Shown piece after piece: positions 43,689 to 52,357 of a stretch of 64,000 nt of DNA. Source of the DNA: Planctomycetia bacterium (GTDB lineage Bacteria > Planctomycetota > Phycisphaerae > UBA1845 > UTPLA1); assembly GCA_015075745.1 (NCBI GenBank), contig JABTTW010000002.1, positions 944,453 through 1,008,452 of the forward strand. Direction: 5' to 3'. The position numbers and the translations under genes are program-made. The stretch's first letter is position 1; each line of letters starts with the position of its first letter. Below the pieces are notes generated by a model that worked only from the letters and a program-made list of their open reading frames with translations, was not told the origin of the DNA and did not search any database.

Positions 43689-45680
43689 TCACATCCGCGG
43701 TCGAAAGCCAAGCAGACGCAGCCCGTTCGCAACCACAATCAGCGTGCTCCCCTCATGCCCGACGACCCCGAGCGGCAGCGCAAGCCCGTAAGCCATCGCC
43801 GCGACGCCGAGTACGCCAATGACCCCGATGGCGAATACGACGTTCTGCCGCATGATCCGTGCGGCGCGCCGGCTCAGTGCAATGGCGTACGGCACTTTCA
43901 AGAGATCATCCGACATGAAAACCAGATCCGCCGTCTCCAGCGCAACGTCGGACCCGGCGGCCCCCATCGCCGAACCCACGTGCGCCGCCGCCAGCGCCGG
44001 CGCATCATTCACGCCGTCCCCCACCATCAGCACCGGTCCGTACTCCCGACGCAGTCGGCCGAGCACTTCGACCTTCTCCTCGGGAAGCAGCCCGGCATCG
44101 AATTGATCCACGCCCACAACTTCGGCGATTCGCTTGGCCGCTCCCGGATTGTCCCCGGTCAGCATCGCCACATACCGGATTCCCAGCTTGCGCAGTTGAT
44201 CGACCGCCTTCGCCGCCTCCGGGCGAATCGAATCCGCGACCGCGATCAATCCCAGCCAACCGCCCCACCCCTCATGCTGCCCCAATCCGCCCTCGCGCGC
44301 CACTTCACGATGAACCAGTAATACCGTCTTGCCTTCCGCCTCCAGCGACTTCATGAGACGTGACAAGTCATCCGGGATGGCCTCACCGTGCTCCCGGTAC
44401 AATCGCTCGCCGCCGATCCACACCAGAAACCCATTCGCACGCGCATACACCCCGCGACCCGGCAGCGTTCGGAAGTCGCGTAATTCGGGCAGCCCCAGGC
44501 CTCTTTGGCGCGCCGCCGCAAGTACCGCCTTCGCAATGTGGTGCTCCGAGCGTGATTCCAGCGCCGCCGCCGTCGCCAGCAAATCTGACTCGCTCAGCCC
44601 GGACGGCGCCGAAGGCGACACGATAATATCCGTCACGCTCAACACCCCGCGCGTCAGCGTCCCGGTCTTGTCGAAGGCCACGACGCAAACCTGCGCGAGC
44701 CGCTCCAGATGCGCCCCGCCCTTGAACAGCACGCCCTTTCTCGCGCCATTGGCGATCGCCGAGAGCAGCGCGGCCGGCGTCGCGATAATCAGCGCGCACG
44801 GCGAAGCCACCACCAGCAACACCATCGCCCGATAGAAGCTCTGCTCAAACGAAGCCCCCATCAACCACGGGACTACCGCGCAGCCGAGAGCCACCCCGAT
44901 GACACCCACGGCGTAGTACCCCTCGGCGCGCTCCAGAAATTGCTGCGACTGGGCCTTCTGACCCTGCGCCGCTTCGACAAGCTGAATCATTCGCGCAAGC
45001 GTCGAGTCGGTCACGGCCTTCACGACCGCGACCTCCAGCGAACCCGTCCCGTTCAGCGTCCCCGCGAACACCGGATCGCCGGGCGACTTCTCCACCGGCA
45101 TCGACTCCCCCGTCACCGATGCCTGATCGAGTTCCGATTGTCCATCAACCACCACGCCGTCCGTCGCGACCATCTCGCCGGGGCGGATGCGAATCCGATC
45201 GCCCGGCTTCAATCGCTCGACGGCGACGCGCTCTTCCCGGCCGTCACGAATCAAGGTCGCTTCCGCTGGTCGCAGCTTCACCAGGCTGGATATCGCGCTG
45301 CGCGACCGCTCCATGGCATAGCTCTGAAGTGTGTTTGACAGGGAAAAGAGGAACAGCAGCGTGATCCCCTCAGTCCAGTGATCGATCGCCGCCGCCCCGA
45401 TCGCCGCCGCGATCATCAGGAAGTTAATATCCAGACGACGGTCGCGCATCGACCGGATCGCGTCGACAACCCCGTACCAGCCGCCCGCGGCGAATGCCGC
45501 AACATGAATCGCCAGCATCGCCTGAACCGACCAACGACCGCTGTCGCCGTAAAGGCTGAACAAGAGCAGCCCGAAGGTCAGCCCCGTTAGGCCGACTTCG
45601 ACATGTCGCCGCTGCAGACGCCCGGCGGTTGCTGGTGGAGACGAAGTTCTGGCGTTCGCTGCGGCCGAAATACTGGTCAT
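43689..45680 (-). CDS. P1B-type heavy-metal-translocating ATPase (Zn/Cd/Co class)
   Basis: A 663-residue P-type ATPase from ATG 45680 (GTG 45704 is possible). It has no N-terminal metal-binding domain. The transmembrane metal motif is SPCAL in VVASPCALIIATPAALLSAIANGARKGVLFKGG. The phosphorylation site is FDKTGTLTRGV, the actuator has VTGESMPVEKSPGD, and the hinge is MVGDGVNDAPALAAAHVGSAMG. The nucleotide-domain motif, usually SEHP, reads SRSEHHIAKAVL. The SPC motif suggests Zn2+, Cd2+, Co2+ or Cu+ export; the nearest well-known class is ZntA/CadA. It converges on nfo with a 24-bp gap and seems to be monocistronic. Confidence 0.92.
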   Translation of the reverse strand: MTSISAAANARTSSPPATAGRLQRRHVEVGLTGLTFGLLLFSLYGDSGRWSVQAMLAIHVAAFAAGGWYGVVDAIRSMRDRRLDINFLMIAAAIGAAAIDHWTEGITLLFLFSLSNTLQSYAMERSRSAISSLVKLRPAEATLIRDGREERVAVERLKPGDRIRIRPGEMVATDGVVVDGQSELDQASVTGESMPVEKSPGDPVFAGTLNGTGSLEVAVVKAVTDSTLARMIQLVEAAQGQKAQSQQFLERAEGYYAVGVIGVALGCAVVPWLMGASFEQSFYRAMVLLVVASPCALIIATPAALLSAIANGARKGVLFKGGAHLERLAQVCVVAFDKTGTLTRGVLSVTDIIVSPSAPSGLSESDLLATAAALESRSEHHIAKAVLAAARQRGLGLPELRDFRTLPGRGVYARANGFLVWIGGERLYREHGEAIPDDLSRLMKSLEAEGKTVLLVHREVAREGGLGQHEGWGGWLGLIAVADSIRPEAAKAVDQLRKLGIRYVAMLTGDNPGAAKRIAEVVGVDQFDAGLLPEEKVEVLGRLRREYGPVLMVGDGVNDAPALAAAHVGSAMGAAGSDVALETADLVFMSDDLLKVPYAIALSRRAARIMRQNVVFAIGVIGVLGVAAMAYGLALPLGVVGHEGSTLIVVANGLRLLGFRPRM

Positions 45681-45880
45681 GGTGAATTCTGCATCTACTT
45701 TCACGGTATCTTATCGCACGTCAAAGAACATGACATTCACTTTCCGTGCCGGGGGCGATAAGTAGGGGATCATAGACGTATATCAATCGCCGGACCGGGC
45801 GATGCGCGGTCGCTGAGACTGAGTCTCATTTCGGCCAGATGCACTGGACAGAGTCCCACGAGTGCCTTCATGATGGCACC

Positions 45881-46477
45881 CTACTGATCGGACAATCGAC
45901 GTGCCCCGGCAAAAGGCGATCGACCGGGAACGCCGTATGGAAAAATCGCCGGATCGTGCCCGACGACCCCCTCGTCCGGCCGAAAGACCTTCGCGTAGTA
46001 CGCATCTAACGAACAAGTGAAGTCGTCGACCCTGATTCCCATATACGACCCGTCCTTTATTTCTTCAATCACCGACGCGAGATAGCCCCGGCTGCTCTCC
46101 CGCAGGCGCTCGACGCCATCCGCCTGCCCGAGTCGCAGTTTCAGATGACAGGCCGTAACCTGGATCAATCCCTGCAAGTACCGATGCGGCAGGCTGCCGC
46201 GACTCACCTTGTGCCACAATCCTTCCCACGCCTCATGCGCCTCCCACCAATACGCATGATTGTGAAGGTCCCACCCGTACAGATACGCCTCGCACTTTTC
46301 CCAGCCCTCCGCGGATTCCCACTCCACCGCGGGCTCCTGCGTCCCCGGCGGTAGATAGCTGTGTCCCTGTGGGCTCGCCGTCGGGTGCGGATCACGTCCG
46401 GGCAAAAAGCGGTACGGCGGAAACGCAGTCACGGAGAGTCGTGTGTTTCGGAATTGTGTCAGTTCAGCGTCGTTCAT
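45881..46477 (-). CDS. DUF309 family protein
   Basis: A 198-residue protein. The ATG has GGAG four bases upstream. The DUF309 domain lies at about 55-125, with YLYGWDLHNHAYWWEAHEAWEGLWH, then LPHRYLQGLIQVTACHLKLRLGQADGVERL. The family is helical, carries conserved His and Glu residues that may bind metal, and has no assigned reaction. The N-terminal 50 residues and the C-terminal 60 residues show no known domain. It is divergent from lpxI with a 142-bp intergenic region. Confidence 0.88.
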   Translation of the reverse strand: MNDAELTQFRNTRLSVTAFPPYRFLPGRDPHPTASPQGHSYLPPGTQEPAVEWESAEGWEKCEAYLYGWDLHNHAYWWEAHEAWEGLWHKVSRGSLPHRYLQGLIQVTACHLKLRLGQADGVERLRESSRGYLASVIEEIKDGSYMGIRVDDFTCSLDAYYAKVFRPDEGVVGHDPAIFPYGVPGRSPFAGARRLSDQ

Positions 46478-46619
46478 GCGTCTCCACCGGCAAGCGACCT
46501 GCTCACTTGAAATCGCGTGTCATGCCATCCAACGCACGCTATCATACCCCCCGTTGGAGACCTGTGAGGTGCGAAGTGGGCAATCTCGATATGCGCCCCG
46601 GCACCCGGACGAGCAGCGG

Positions 46620-47489
46620 ATGACGACAGCGACCCATTCGATCGGTCTGATCGCCGGAGAAGGCGAATTCCCCCGCCTCGTGCTGCGCGGCGCAAAAGCC
46701 GCCGGTTATCGCGTCGTCGTGGTCGGCCTGCGCGGCAGCGTCGATGAATCCCTCCGCGATGAGGCCGATGTATTTTTCTTCGCCGGTGTCGCACGTCTGG
46801 GGCGGTGGATTCGCCTCTTTCGCCGCGAGCAATGCACCCGCGCCATCATGGCCGGCAGGGTCCGAAAAGCCCAGATGCTCGACCTCCCGAAATGGCGACA
46901 GTACTTGGCCTACTTACCCGATTGGACTAGCATCAAAGTCTGGTATTTTTCCACCACGGACCGGCGAAATGACACGCTCCTGCGTGCCGTCGCCGACGAA
47001 ATGGGACGAAGGGGCGTTGAGTTGGTTGATTCCACTTCCTACTGTCAGGATGCCATGGCCGGCACGGGACTCCTGGCCGGCCCCCGCCTTTCCGCCTCCG
47101 CCGAAGCCGACGTCGAGTTGGGCTGGCACATCGCCAAGCAAATGGGCCGTCTCGACGTTGGCCAATCCATCGCCGTCAAGGACAAGGACGTCATTGCCGT
47201 GGAAGCCATCGAGGGCACCGATGCGATGATCGCCCGCGCCGCTTCGCTGTGCAAAGCCGGCGGCTGGGTCCTGGTCAAGGTCGCCAAGCCGAATCAGGAC
47301 ATGCGATTCGACGTCCCCGCCATCGGGCCGCAAACCATTCTGTTACTTTCACAGTCGCGCGCCGCGGCCGTCGTCGTCGAAGCGGGCAAAACGCTGATCC
47401 TCAGTCGTGAAGAGACCTTCGCCCTGGCCAATCGCCATGCGATTTCCGTCGTCGGTCGCGACGCGACACATCAACGTGAGGGCAGTTGA
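46620..47489 (+). CDS. lpxI: UDP-2,3-diacylglucosamine diphosphatase, LpxI family
   Basis: A 289-residue protein of the LpxI/DUF1009 family that hydrolyses UDP-2,3-diacylglucosamine to lipid X and UMP in lipid A synthesis, replacing LpxH. The start ATG 46620 puts SIGLIAGEGEFPRLVLRGAKAAGYRVVVVGLRG at the N-terminus; an open frame to 46443 has no support. Further marks are FFFAGVARLGRWIRLFRREQCTRAIMAGRVRK, TLLRAVADEMGRRGVELVDSTSYCQD and the C-terminal EAIEGTDAMIARAASLCKAGGWVLVKVAKPNQDMRFDVPAIGPQTI with the catalytic Asp region. It is joined to an epimerase gene by a one-base stop/start overlap. Confidence 0.95.
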   Translation: MTTATHSIGLIAGEGEFPRLVLRGAKAAGYRVVVVGLRGSVDESLRDEADVFFFAGVARLGRWIRLFRREQCTRAIMAGRVRKAQMLDLPKWRQYLAYLPDWTSIKVWYFSTTDRRNDTLLRAVADEMGRRGVELVDSTSYCQDAMAGTGLLAGPRLSASAEADVELGWHIAKQMGRLDVGQSIAVKDKDVIAVEAIEGTDAMIARAASLCKAGGWVLVKVAKPNQDMRFDVPAIGPQTILLLSQSRAAAVVVEAGKTLILSREETFALANRHAISVVGRDATHQREGS

Positions 47490-48427
47490 TGGACTTTCTC
47501 GTTACCGGTGGAGCGGGCTTCATCGGCTCGCATCTGGTTCATCGCCTCGTAGAGCTGGGCCATTCCGTCCGGGTGCTCGATGACCTTTCCTCGGGCAAGC
47601 GGGAAAACCTCGTCGACGTACTTTCAAAAACCGATTGGATTCAGGGCGACATGGCCGACCCCGCCATCGCCCGACGCGCGTGCCGGGGCGTGGACGTCGT
47701 GCTTCACGAAGCCGCCGTGCCTTCCGTCCCCAAGTCCGTCGACGATCCGGCGACCAGCCACAGGTCTAACGTGGAGGGCACCTTTCAACTTCTCCTCGCG
47801 GCCCGCGACGAGAAAGTGCGCCGATTCATCTATGCCGGCAGCAGCTCGGCCTACGGTGAATCGCCGACTCTTCCCAAGGTCGAGTCCATGCCGACAGATC
47901 CGCTGAGCCCCTACGCCGTCCAGAAACTCACCGGCGAGTTTTATTGCCGCGCGTTTGCCAGGTGTTACGGCCTGCAGACGCTCACCATGCGATACTTCAA
48001 CGTGTTTGGACCGCGCCAGGATCCTCGAAGTCAATATGCGGCTGCGATTCCGGCTTTCGTGACGGCGATCCTCCAAAACCGCGCCCCCACCGTGTACGGA
48101 GACGGCGAGCAAACCCGAGACTTCACCTACATTGAGAACGTCATCCATGCGAACCTCCTCGCCGCAAAGGCCGAGCGGACGAACGGGGAGGTTGTGAACA
48201 TCGCCTGCGGCGGACGCATCTCAATCAACCAGATTATTGCAGATATCAATCGATATTTCGGAAAGAGCATCAAGCCCGACTACCTTCCCGAACGTCAGGG
48301 AGACATCAAGCATTCCGCCGCCGACATCAGCCTGGCCCGGAAGGTCATCGGATACCAACCGATCGTCTCTACCCTTGACGGTCTTAAGCGGACGATGGAT
48401 TGGTATGCAGCGAGGATTGCGATTTGA
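47489..48427 (+). CDS. NAD-dependent sugar-nucleotide epimerase/dehydratase (SDR, GalE/WbpP-like)
   Basis: A 312-residue extended short-chain dehydrogenase. The NAD-binding loop is FLVTGGAGFIGSHLVHRLVELGHSVRVLDDLSSGK, and the active site has the Ser region AGSSSAYGESP and Tyr-Lys in SPYAVQKLTGE. Later marks are LTMRYFNVFGPRQDPRSQYAAAIPAFV and YGDGEQTRDFTYIENVIHANLLAA. Substrates of close relatives are UDP-glucose, UDP-GlcNAc or UDP-glucuronate. The ATG shares one base with the lpxI stop, with GAGGG upstream, so the two are co-translated; this suggests a sugar for LPS or a surface glycan. Confidence 0.92.
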   Translation: MDFLVTGGAGFIGSHLVHRLVELGHSVRVLDDLSSGKRENLVDVLSKTDWIQGDMADPAIARRACRGVDVVLHEAAVPSVPKSVDDPATSHRSNVEGTFQLLLAARDEKVRRFIYAGSSSAYGESPTLPKVESMPTDPLSPYAVQKLTGEFYCRAFARCYGLQTLTMRYFNVFGPRQDPRSQYAAAIPAFVTAILQNRAPTVYGDGEQTRDFTYIENVIHANLLAAKAERTNGEVVNIACGGRISINQIIADINRYFGKSIKPDYLPERQGDIKHSAADISLARKVIGYQPIVSTLDGLKRTMDWYAARIAI

Positions 48428-48507
48428 CGCTTCGGCGCAGGCCATTTAGATAGTGAGCCGCCGGATGCCCGAATGCATGGATCGTATTCGAGTCGAATGA
48501 ACAAAGG

Positions 48508-51075
48508 ATGTTAAGCATGTTTCGCTTGCGCACATACACCGTCATTCCTGCACTGCCCCAGCCCCTCGCAAGGCTGCGAGACCTGGCCTACAACATCTGG
48601 TGGAGCTGGAACGCCGATGCACGCGAGCTGTTCCGCAGGCTCGATCCCGAATTGTGGGAGGACGTCGTCCACAATCCCGTCCGCTTCCTCGCTCATGTCG
48701 CCCAGCGCCGCCTCGATCAGGCCGCACAGGACAAGGCATTTCTCGCACACATGCAGCGCATCCTCGCGGCGCTCGATTCATACATGAGCCGTGAAGGTTG
48801 GTTCGCCAAAGCCCATCCCGATCTGAAAGACGCCCGCATCGCCTATTTCTCCATGGAGTTCGGACTCCACGAGTCGCTCCCCATCTATTCCGGCGGCCTC
48901 GGCATCCTCGCAGGCGACCACCTGAAGAGCGCCAGCGATCTGGGCATCCCCCTCGTCGGCGTCGGACTGCTCTATCGACAGGGCTACTTTCAGCAGCGAC
49001 TGACCGCCGATGGCTGGCAAATGGAAGAGTATCCGTCGCTCGATTTCTTCCAGATGCCCGTTCTGCCCGTCACCAACGGCGAAAATCAACCGCTGACCAT
49101 CTCGCTCCCCGTCGGCGAACGCGAAGTCCGCGCCCAAGTCTGGGTCGTCCAGGTCGGCCGGGTGCCGCTCTACCTCCTCGACACCGACGTCGCTGAAAAC
49201 GACCCGCGCGATCGAGAAATCACCGCCAGACTCTACGGCGGCGACAACGAACATCGCATCCGCCAGGAAATCGTCCTCGGCATCGGCGGCCTTCGCGCCC
49301 TCAAGATGCTCAACGTCTCTCTCGACGTCTGCCACATGAATGAGGGCCACGCCGCATTTCTCACCGTCGAGCACCTTCACAGCAAACGAGAGGAGGGCAA
49401 ACTCGATTTCGGTGAGGCCCGCGAGGCAGTTGCCTCCAGCCTCGTCTTCACCACGCATACCTCCGTCCCGGCCGGCATCGATCGCTTCGAGCGGGAGTTG
49501 ATCGATAAGTACCTGAGCCCCTACCTCCCCGCCATTGGTTTGAACTTGGAGGAGTTTCTCGCCCTCGGAAAATTGGAAGAAGCCCAGCCGGTCAAAGGTG
49601 AGTTCTGCATGGCGGTCCTCGCCCTGCGTCTGGCCGGCGGCGCCAATGGTGTCAGCGCCCTTCACGGCCATGTCTCCCGCGAGATGTGGTACAACGTCTG
49701 GCCCGGCGCCCCGCGCGACGAGGTGCCCATCACCTCGATCACCAACGGCATCCACACCAACACCTGGATCTGTCCCGAGGTCGCCGAACTGCTGGATCGT
49801 TACCTCGGACCGACCTGGACCGAGAACCCCGTTGATCACGACATCTGGAGTCGTGTCGACGAGATTCCCGATCTGGAGCTCTGGCGCGCCCACGAGCGCC
49901 GTCGCATCGCCCTCGTCTCGTTTGCTCGCAAACGTCTCCGCGAACAACTGCGCCGCCGCGGCGCACCGGCCGCCCAGATCAAGGCCGCCGAGGAAATGCT
50001 CAATCCAGATGCCCTGACCATCGGCTTCGCCCGGCGCTTTGCCCCCTACAAGCGAGGCTCGCTGCTCTTCCGAAATCCGACTCGCCTCGCGAAGATCATT
50101 GCCGGTGCCGATCGCCCCGTTCAATTCATCTTCGCCGGCAAGGCCCACCCGCGTGACGACAACGGAAAGGCCGTCATCAAGGAAATCCTCGAACAACTCG
50201 AGACCGCCGCCTTCCGCGGGAAAATCGTCTTCATCGAAAACTATGACATCGTCGTTGCCCGAATGCTCGTCCAGGGCGCCGACGTCTGGCTGAACAATCC
50301 CATCAAGCCCCGCGAGGCGTCCGGGACCAGCGGCATGAAGGTCGCACCCAACGGCGGCCTCAACCTCTCCATCCTCGATGGCTGGTGGCCCGAGGCCTAC
50401 GACGGCCACAACGGCTGGGCCATCGACGAAGGAAGAATCCAGGAAGACCCCGCCTACCGAGATCACCTCGAAGGCGAAGCGATCTACGACCTGCTCGAAA
50501 AGGAGCTGATCCCCGCATTCTACGATCGCTCCGCCGACGGACTCCCCCGCGCCTGGATTGCCCGGATCAAGGCGTCCATGCGCACGATCTGCCCCATGTT
50601 CAACACCAATCGCATGCTCGAGGAATACGCCAATCGGCTCTACGTCCCTGCGGCTCACAGGTGGCGGCATCTCTCCCGTGACAACTTCGCGGGTGCAAAG
50701 GCCCTCGCACATTGGAAGCGCTCCCTCGCCGGAGAGTGGGACTCAGTCCACGTCGAGCAGGTCGACGCAGAAAGCGATCGAGAGCTGCCCGTCGGCGCGG
50801 AAGTGCGCGTCAGGGCCCGCGTCCATCTCGGTAAGGTCCAGCCCAACGACGTCGCCGTCGAACTCTACAACGGTCGAATCGATTCCTCGGGCCAGTTGGT
50901 CGAAGGCGGCGCCGTCGAGATGACCTGCGCCGACCATCTCGAAAACGGAACATTCTGGTTCGACGGGACCATTCCCTGTCGTCGCAGCGGCAGGCACGGT
51001 TATGCCGTCCGCGTCGTCCCGCAGCACGCCGACCTCGTTCATCGTTACGATGCCGGTCTGATCGTCTGGAGCTGA
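48508..51075 (+). CDS. glgP: Alpha-glucan (glycogen) phosphorylase
   Basis: An 855-residue GT35 enzyme of the TIGR02094 type that releases glucose-1-phosphate from glycogen-like glucan. The N-terminal DUF3417 domain (RLRDLAYNIWWSWNADARELFRRLDPELWE) is present. Core marks are AYFSMEFGLHESLPIYSGGLGILAGDHLKSASDLGIPLVGVGLLYRQGYF, CHMNEGHAAFLTVE, TTHTSVPAGIDRF, ITNGIHTNTW and AGKAHPRDDNGKAVI. The PLP lysine is in REASGTSGMKVAPNGGLNLSILDGWWPEAY. The last 120 residues form a beta-rich domain. ATG 48517 (fourth residue) has better spacing from AAAGG and may be the true start. The gene is alone between the epimerase and tRNA-Asp. Confidence 0.96.
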   Translation: MLSMFRLRTYTVIPALPQPLARLRDLAYNIWWSWNADARELFRRLDPELWEDVVHNPVRFLAHVAQRRLDQAAQDKAFLAHMQRILAALDSYMSREGWFAKAHPDLKDARIAYFSMEFGLHESLPIYSGGLGILAGDHLKSASDLGIPLVGVGLLYRQGYFQQRLTADGWQMEEYPSLDFFQMPVLPVTNGENQPLTISLPVGEREVRAQVWVVQVGRVPLYLLDTDVAENDPRDREITARLYGGDNEHRIRQEIVLGIGGLRALKMLNVSLDVCHMNEGHAAFLTVEHLHSKREEGKLDFGEAREAVASSLVFTTHTSVPAGIDRFERELIDKYLSPYLPAIGLNLEEFLALGKLEEAQPVKGEFCMAVLALRLAGGANGVSALHGHVSREMWYNVWPGAPRDEVPITSITNGIHTNTWICPEVAELLDRYLGPTWTENPVDHDIWSRVDEIPDLELWRAHERRRIALVSFARKRLREQLRRRGAPAAQIKAAEEMLNPDALTIGFARRFAPYKRGSLLFRNPTRLAKIIAGADRPVQFIFAGKAHPRDDNGKAVIKEILEQLETAAFRGKIVFIENYDIVVARMLVQGADVWLNNPIKPREASGTSGMKVAPNGGLNLSILDGWWPEAYDGHNGWAIDEGRIQEDPAYRDHLEGEAIYDLLEKELIPAFYDRSADGLPRAWIARIKASMRTICPMFNTNRMLEEYANRLYVPAAHRWRHLSRDNFAGAKALAHWKRSLAGEWDSVHVEQVDAESDRELPVGAEVRVRARVHLGKVQPNDVAVELYNGRIDSSGQLVEGGAVEMTCADHLENGTFWFDGTIPCRRSGRHGYAVRVVPQHADLVHRYDAGLIVWS

Positions 51076-51131
51076 CCCGATCGGCGAATAGCACCAAGCC
51101 CGCCTATGATTCTCGGCCGCTACCGGCGATC

Positions 51132-51160
51132 TTGACACTCCGATTTACCCGCGATACGTT
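51132..51160 (+). promoter_or_regulatory. Probable promoter of tRNA-Asp
   Basis: A perfect TTGACA (51132-51137) is followed after 17 bp by TACGTT (51155-51160), which keeps the three most conserved -10 bases. Transcription would start near 51167, about 47 bases ahead of the tRNA. Confidence 0.65.
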
Positions 51161-51213
51161 GGCGGGTCTGCAATCGCGGCAACCGCCGTGGTCGCAACTC
51201 CCAGGAATAGCCT

Positions 51214-51287
<74 letters not shown>

Positions 51288-51295
51288 TTTCCATG

Positions 51296-51337
51296 AAAGA
51301 CCCTCGCGCCTTCGCGGCCGCGGGGGTCTTTACCTTT
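51296..51337 (+). terminator. Intrinsic terminator behind tRNA-Asp
   Basis: AAAGACCC (51296-51303) pairs perfectly with GGGTCTTT (51324-51331), with an inner GC-rich CGCG stem, followed by ACCTTTT. It starts nine bases after the tRNA and lies ahead of the ABC transporter start, so the tRNA is its own unit. Confidence 0.8.
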
Positions 51338-51472
51338 TCCCGGCAATTCCTCGCCGCAAACATGGGCCGCCCCATCGCCGGGGGCTCCGCGTCGCTGCGG
51401 CGTTTTTCCAGTTCCCGGGTTAACAGTTCACCTCGTTTCGATAGAATTCCCGGTTCCTCCGGACACGTATCT

Positions 51473-52348
51473 ATGACAAGCTCGTCTGACATCGTCATCT
51501 CCATCCAGAGCCTGCGAAAAACATTTCGCGGCCGCGGAACCGTTCAAACCGTCCTCGACGACGTGACCTTCGACGTCCGCCGCGGAGAAACCCTCATCAT
51601 CATGGGCGGTAGCGGCTGCGGAAAGAGCACCCTGCTCAACTGCCTCATCGGAGAATATCGCGTCGACAGCGGGTCCATCTACTATCACACCAAGGATGCC
51701 CCCGCCCCCGTAAACATCGTCGGCCTCGCCGAAGCCCCGATGAACGAAATCCGCAAGCGATTCGGCATCCTCTTCCAAAGCGGCGCCCTGTATAACTCAA
51801 TGACCCTGGCCGAAAACGTCGCCCTGCCGCTCCACGAGCACAGCGTCGTCGATCCGTCCATCATCGACATCGTCGTCACCCTCAAATTGCAGCAGGTCCA
51901 CATGCTCCCCCATCGCGACAAGCTGCCCTCTCAGCTTTCCGGCGGCCAGAAAAAACGCGCCGGCCTCGCCCGCGCCACCGTTCTCGATCCGGAGATTCTG
52001 TTCTATGATGAGCCCTCCGCGGGCCTGGACCCCGTCACCAGCGCCGCCATCGATGAACTCATCATGGACCTGTCCAAGAAGCTCAACGTCACCAGCGTCG
52101 TCGTGACCCACGAAATGGATTCCGCCTTCCGCATCGCCGACCGAATGGTCATGTTGGAGCGCGGAAAAGTCCTGAAGATCGGAGACCGCGCCGAATTCGA
52201 ACAGCTTCGCGACACGCCGTCCGACCGGCTTGCGACCCGCGAAGAGAAACTCATGAACCAGTTCCTCAACGGACACACCGAGGGTCCGTTGACCGACGCC
52301 CAGGGTCTAAGCGACTATGAAAAACTTCTGGTCGCGGGAGAGGAGTAG
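51473..52348 (+). CDS. ABC transporter ATPase, MlaF-like (lipid transport)
   Basis: A 291-residue ATP-binding subunit from ATG 51473; the open frame back to 51293 overlaps the terminator and has no domain. The Walker A is IMGGSGCGKSTLL, the signature is LSGGQKKRAGLARATVLDPEILFYDEPSAGLDPVTSAAIDELI, and the switch is VVVTHEMDSAFRIADRMVMLERG. The LFQSGALYNSMTLAENVALPLHEH stretch is typical of MlaF/Ttg2A. With the MCE protein that follows it belongs to a Mla-type system moving phospholipid between the two membranes. The permease (MlaE) is not encoded in this window. Confidence 0.93.
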   Translation: MTSSSDIVISIQSLRKTFRGRGTVQTVLDDVTFDVRRGETLIIMGGSGCGKSTLLNCLIGEYRVDSGSIYYHTKDAPAPVNIVGLAEAPMNEIRKRFGILFQSGALYNSMTLAENVALPLHEHSVVDPSIIDIVVTLKLQQVHMLPHRDKLPSQLSGGQKKRAGLARATVLDPEILFYDEPSAGLDPVTSAAIDELIMDLSKKLNVTSVVVTHEMDSAFRIADRMVMLERGKVLKIGDRAEFEQLRDTPSDRLATREEKLMNQFLNGHTEGPLTDAQGLSDYEKLLVAGEE

Positions 52349-52357
52349 ACTTCCAAC

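Noticed and set aside
48778-50712. Long 644-codon open frame on the minus strand
   Set aside because: It lies entirely opposite glgP, has no start site support and a low-complexity composition expected from the antisense of a GC-rich gene.
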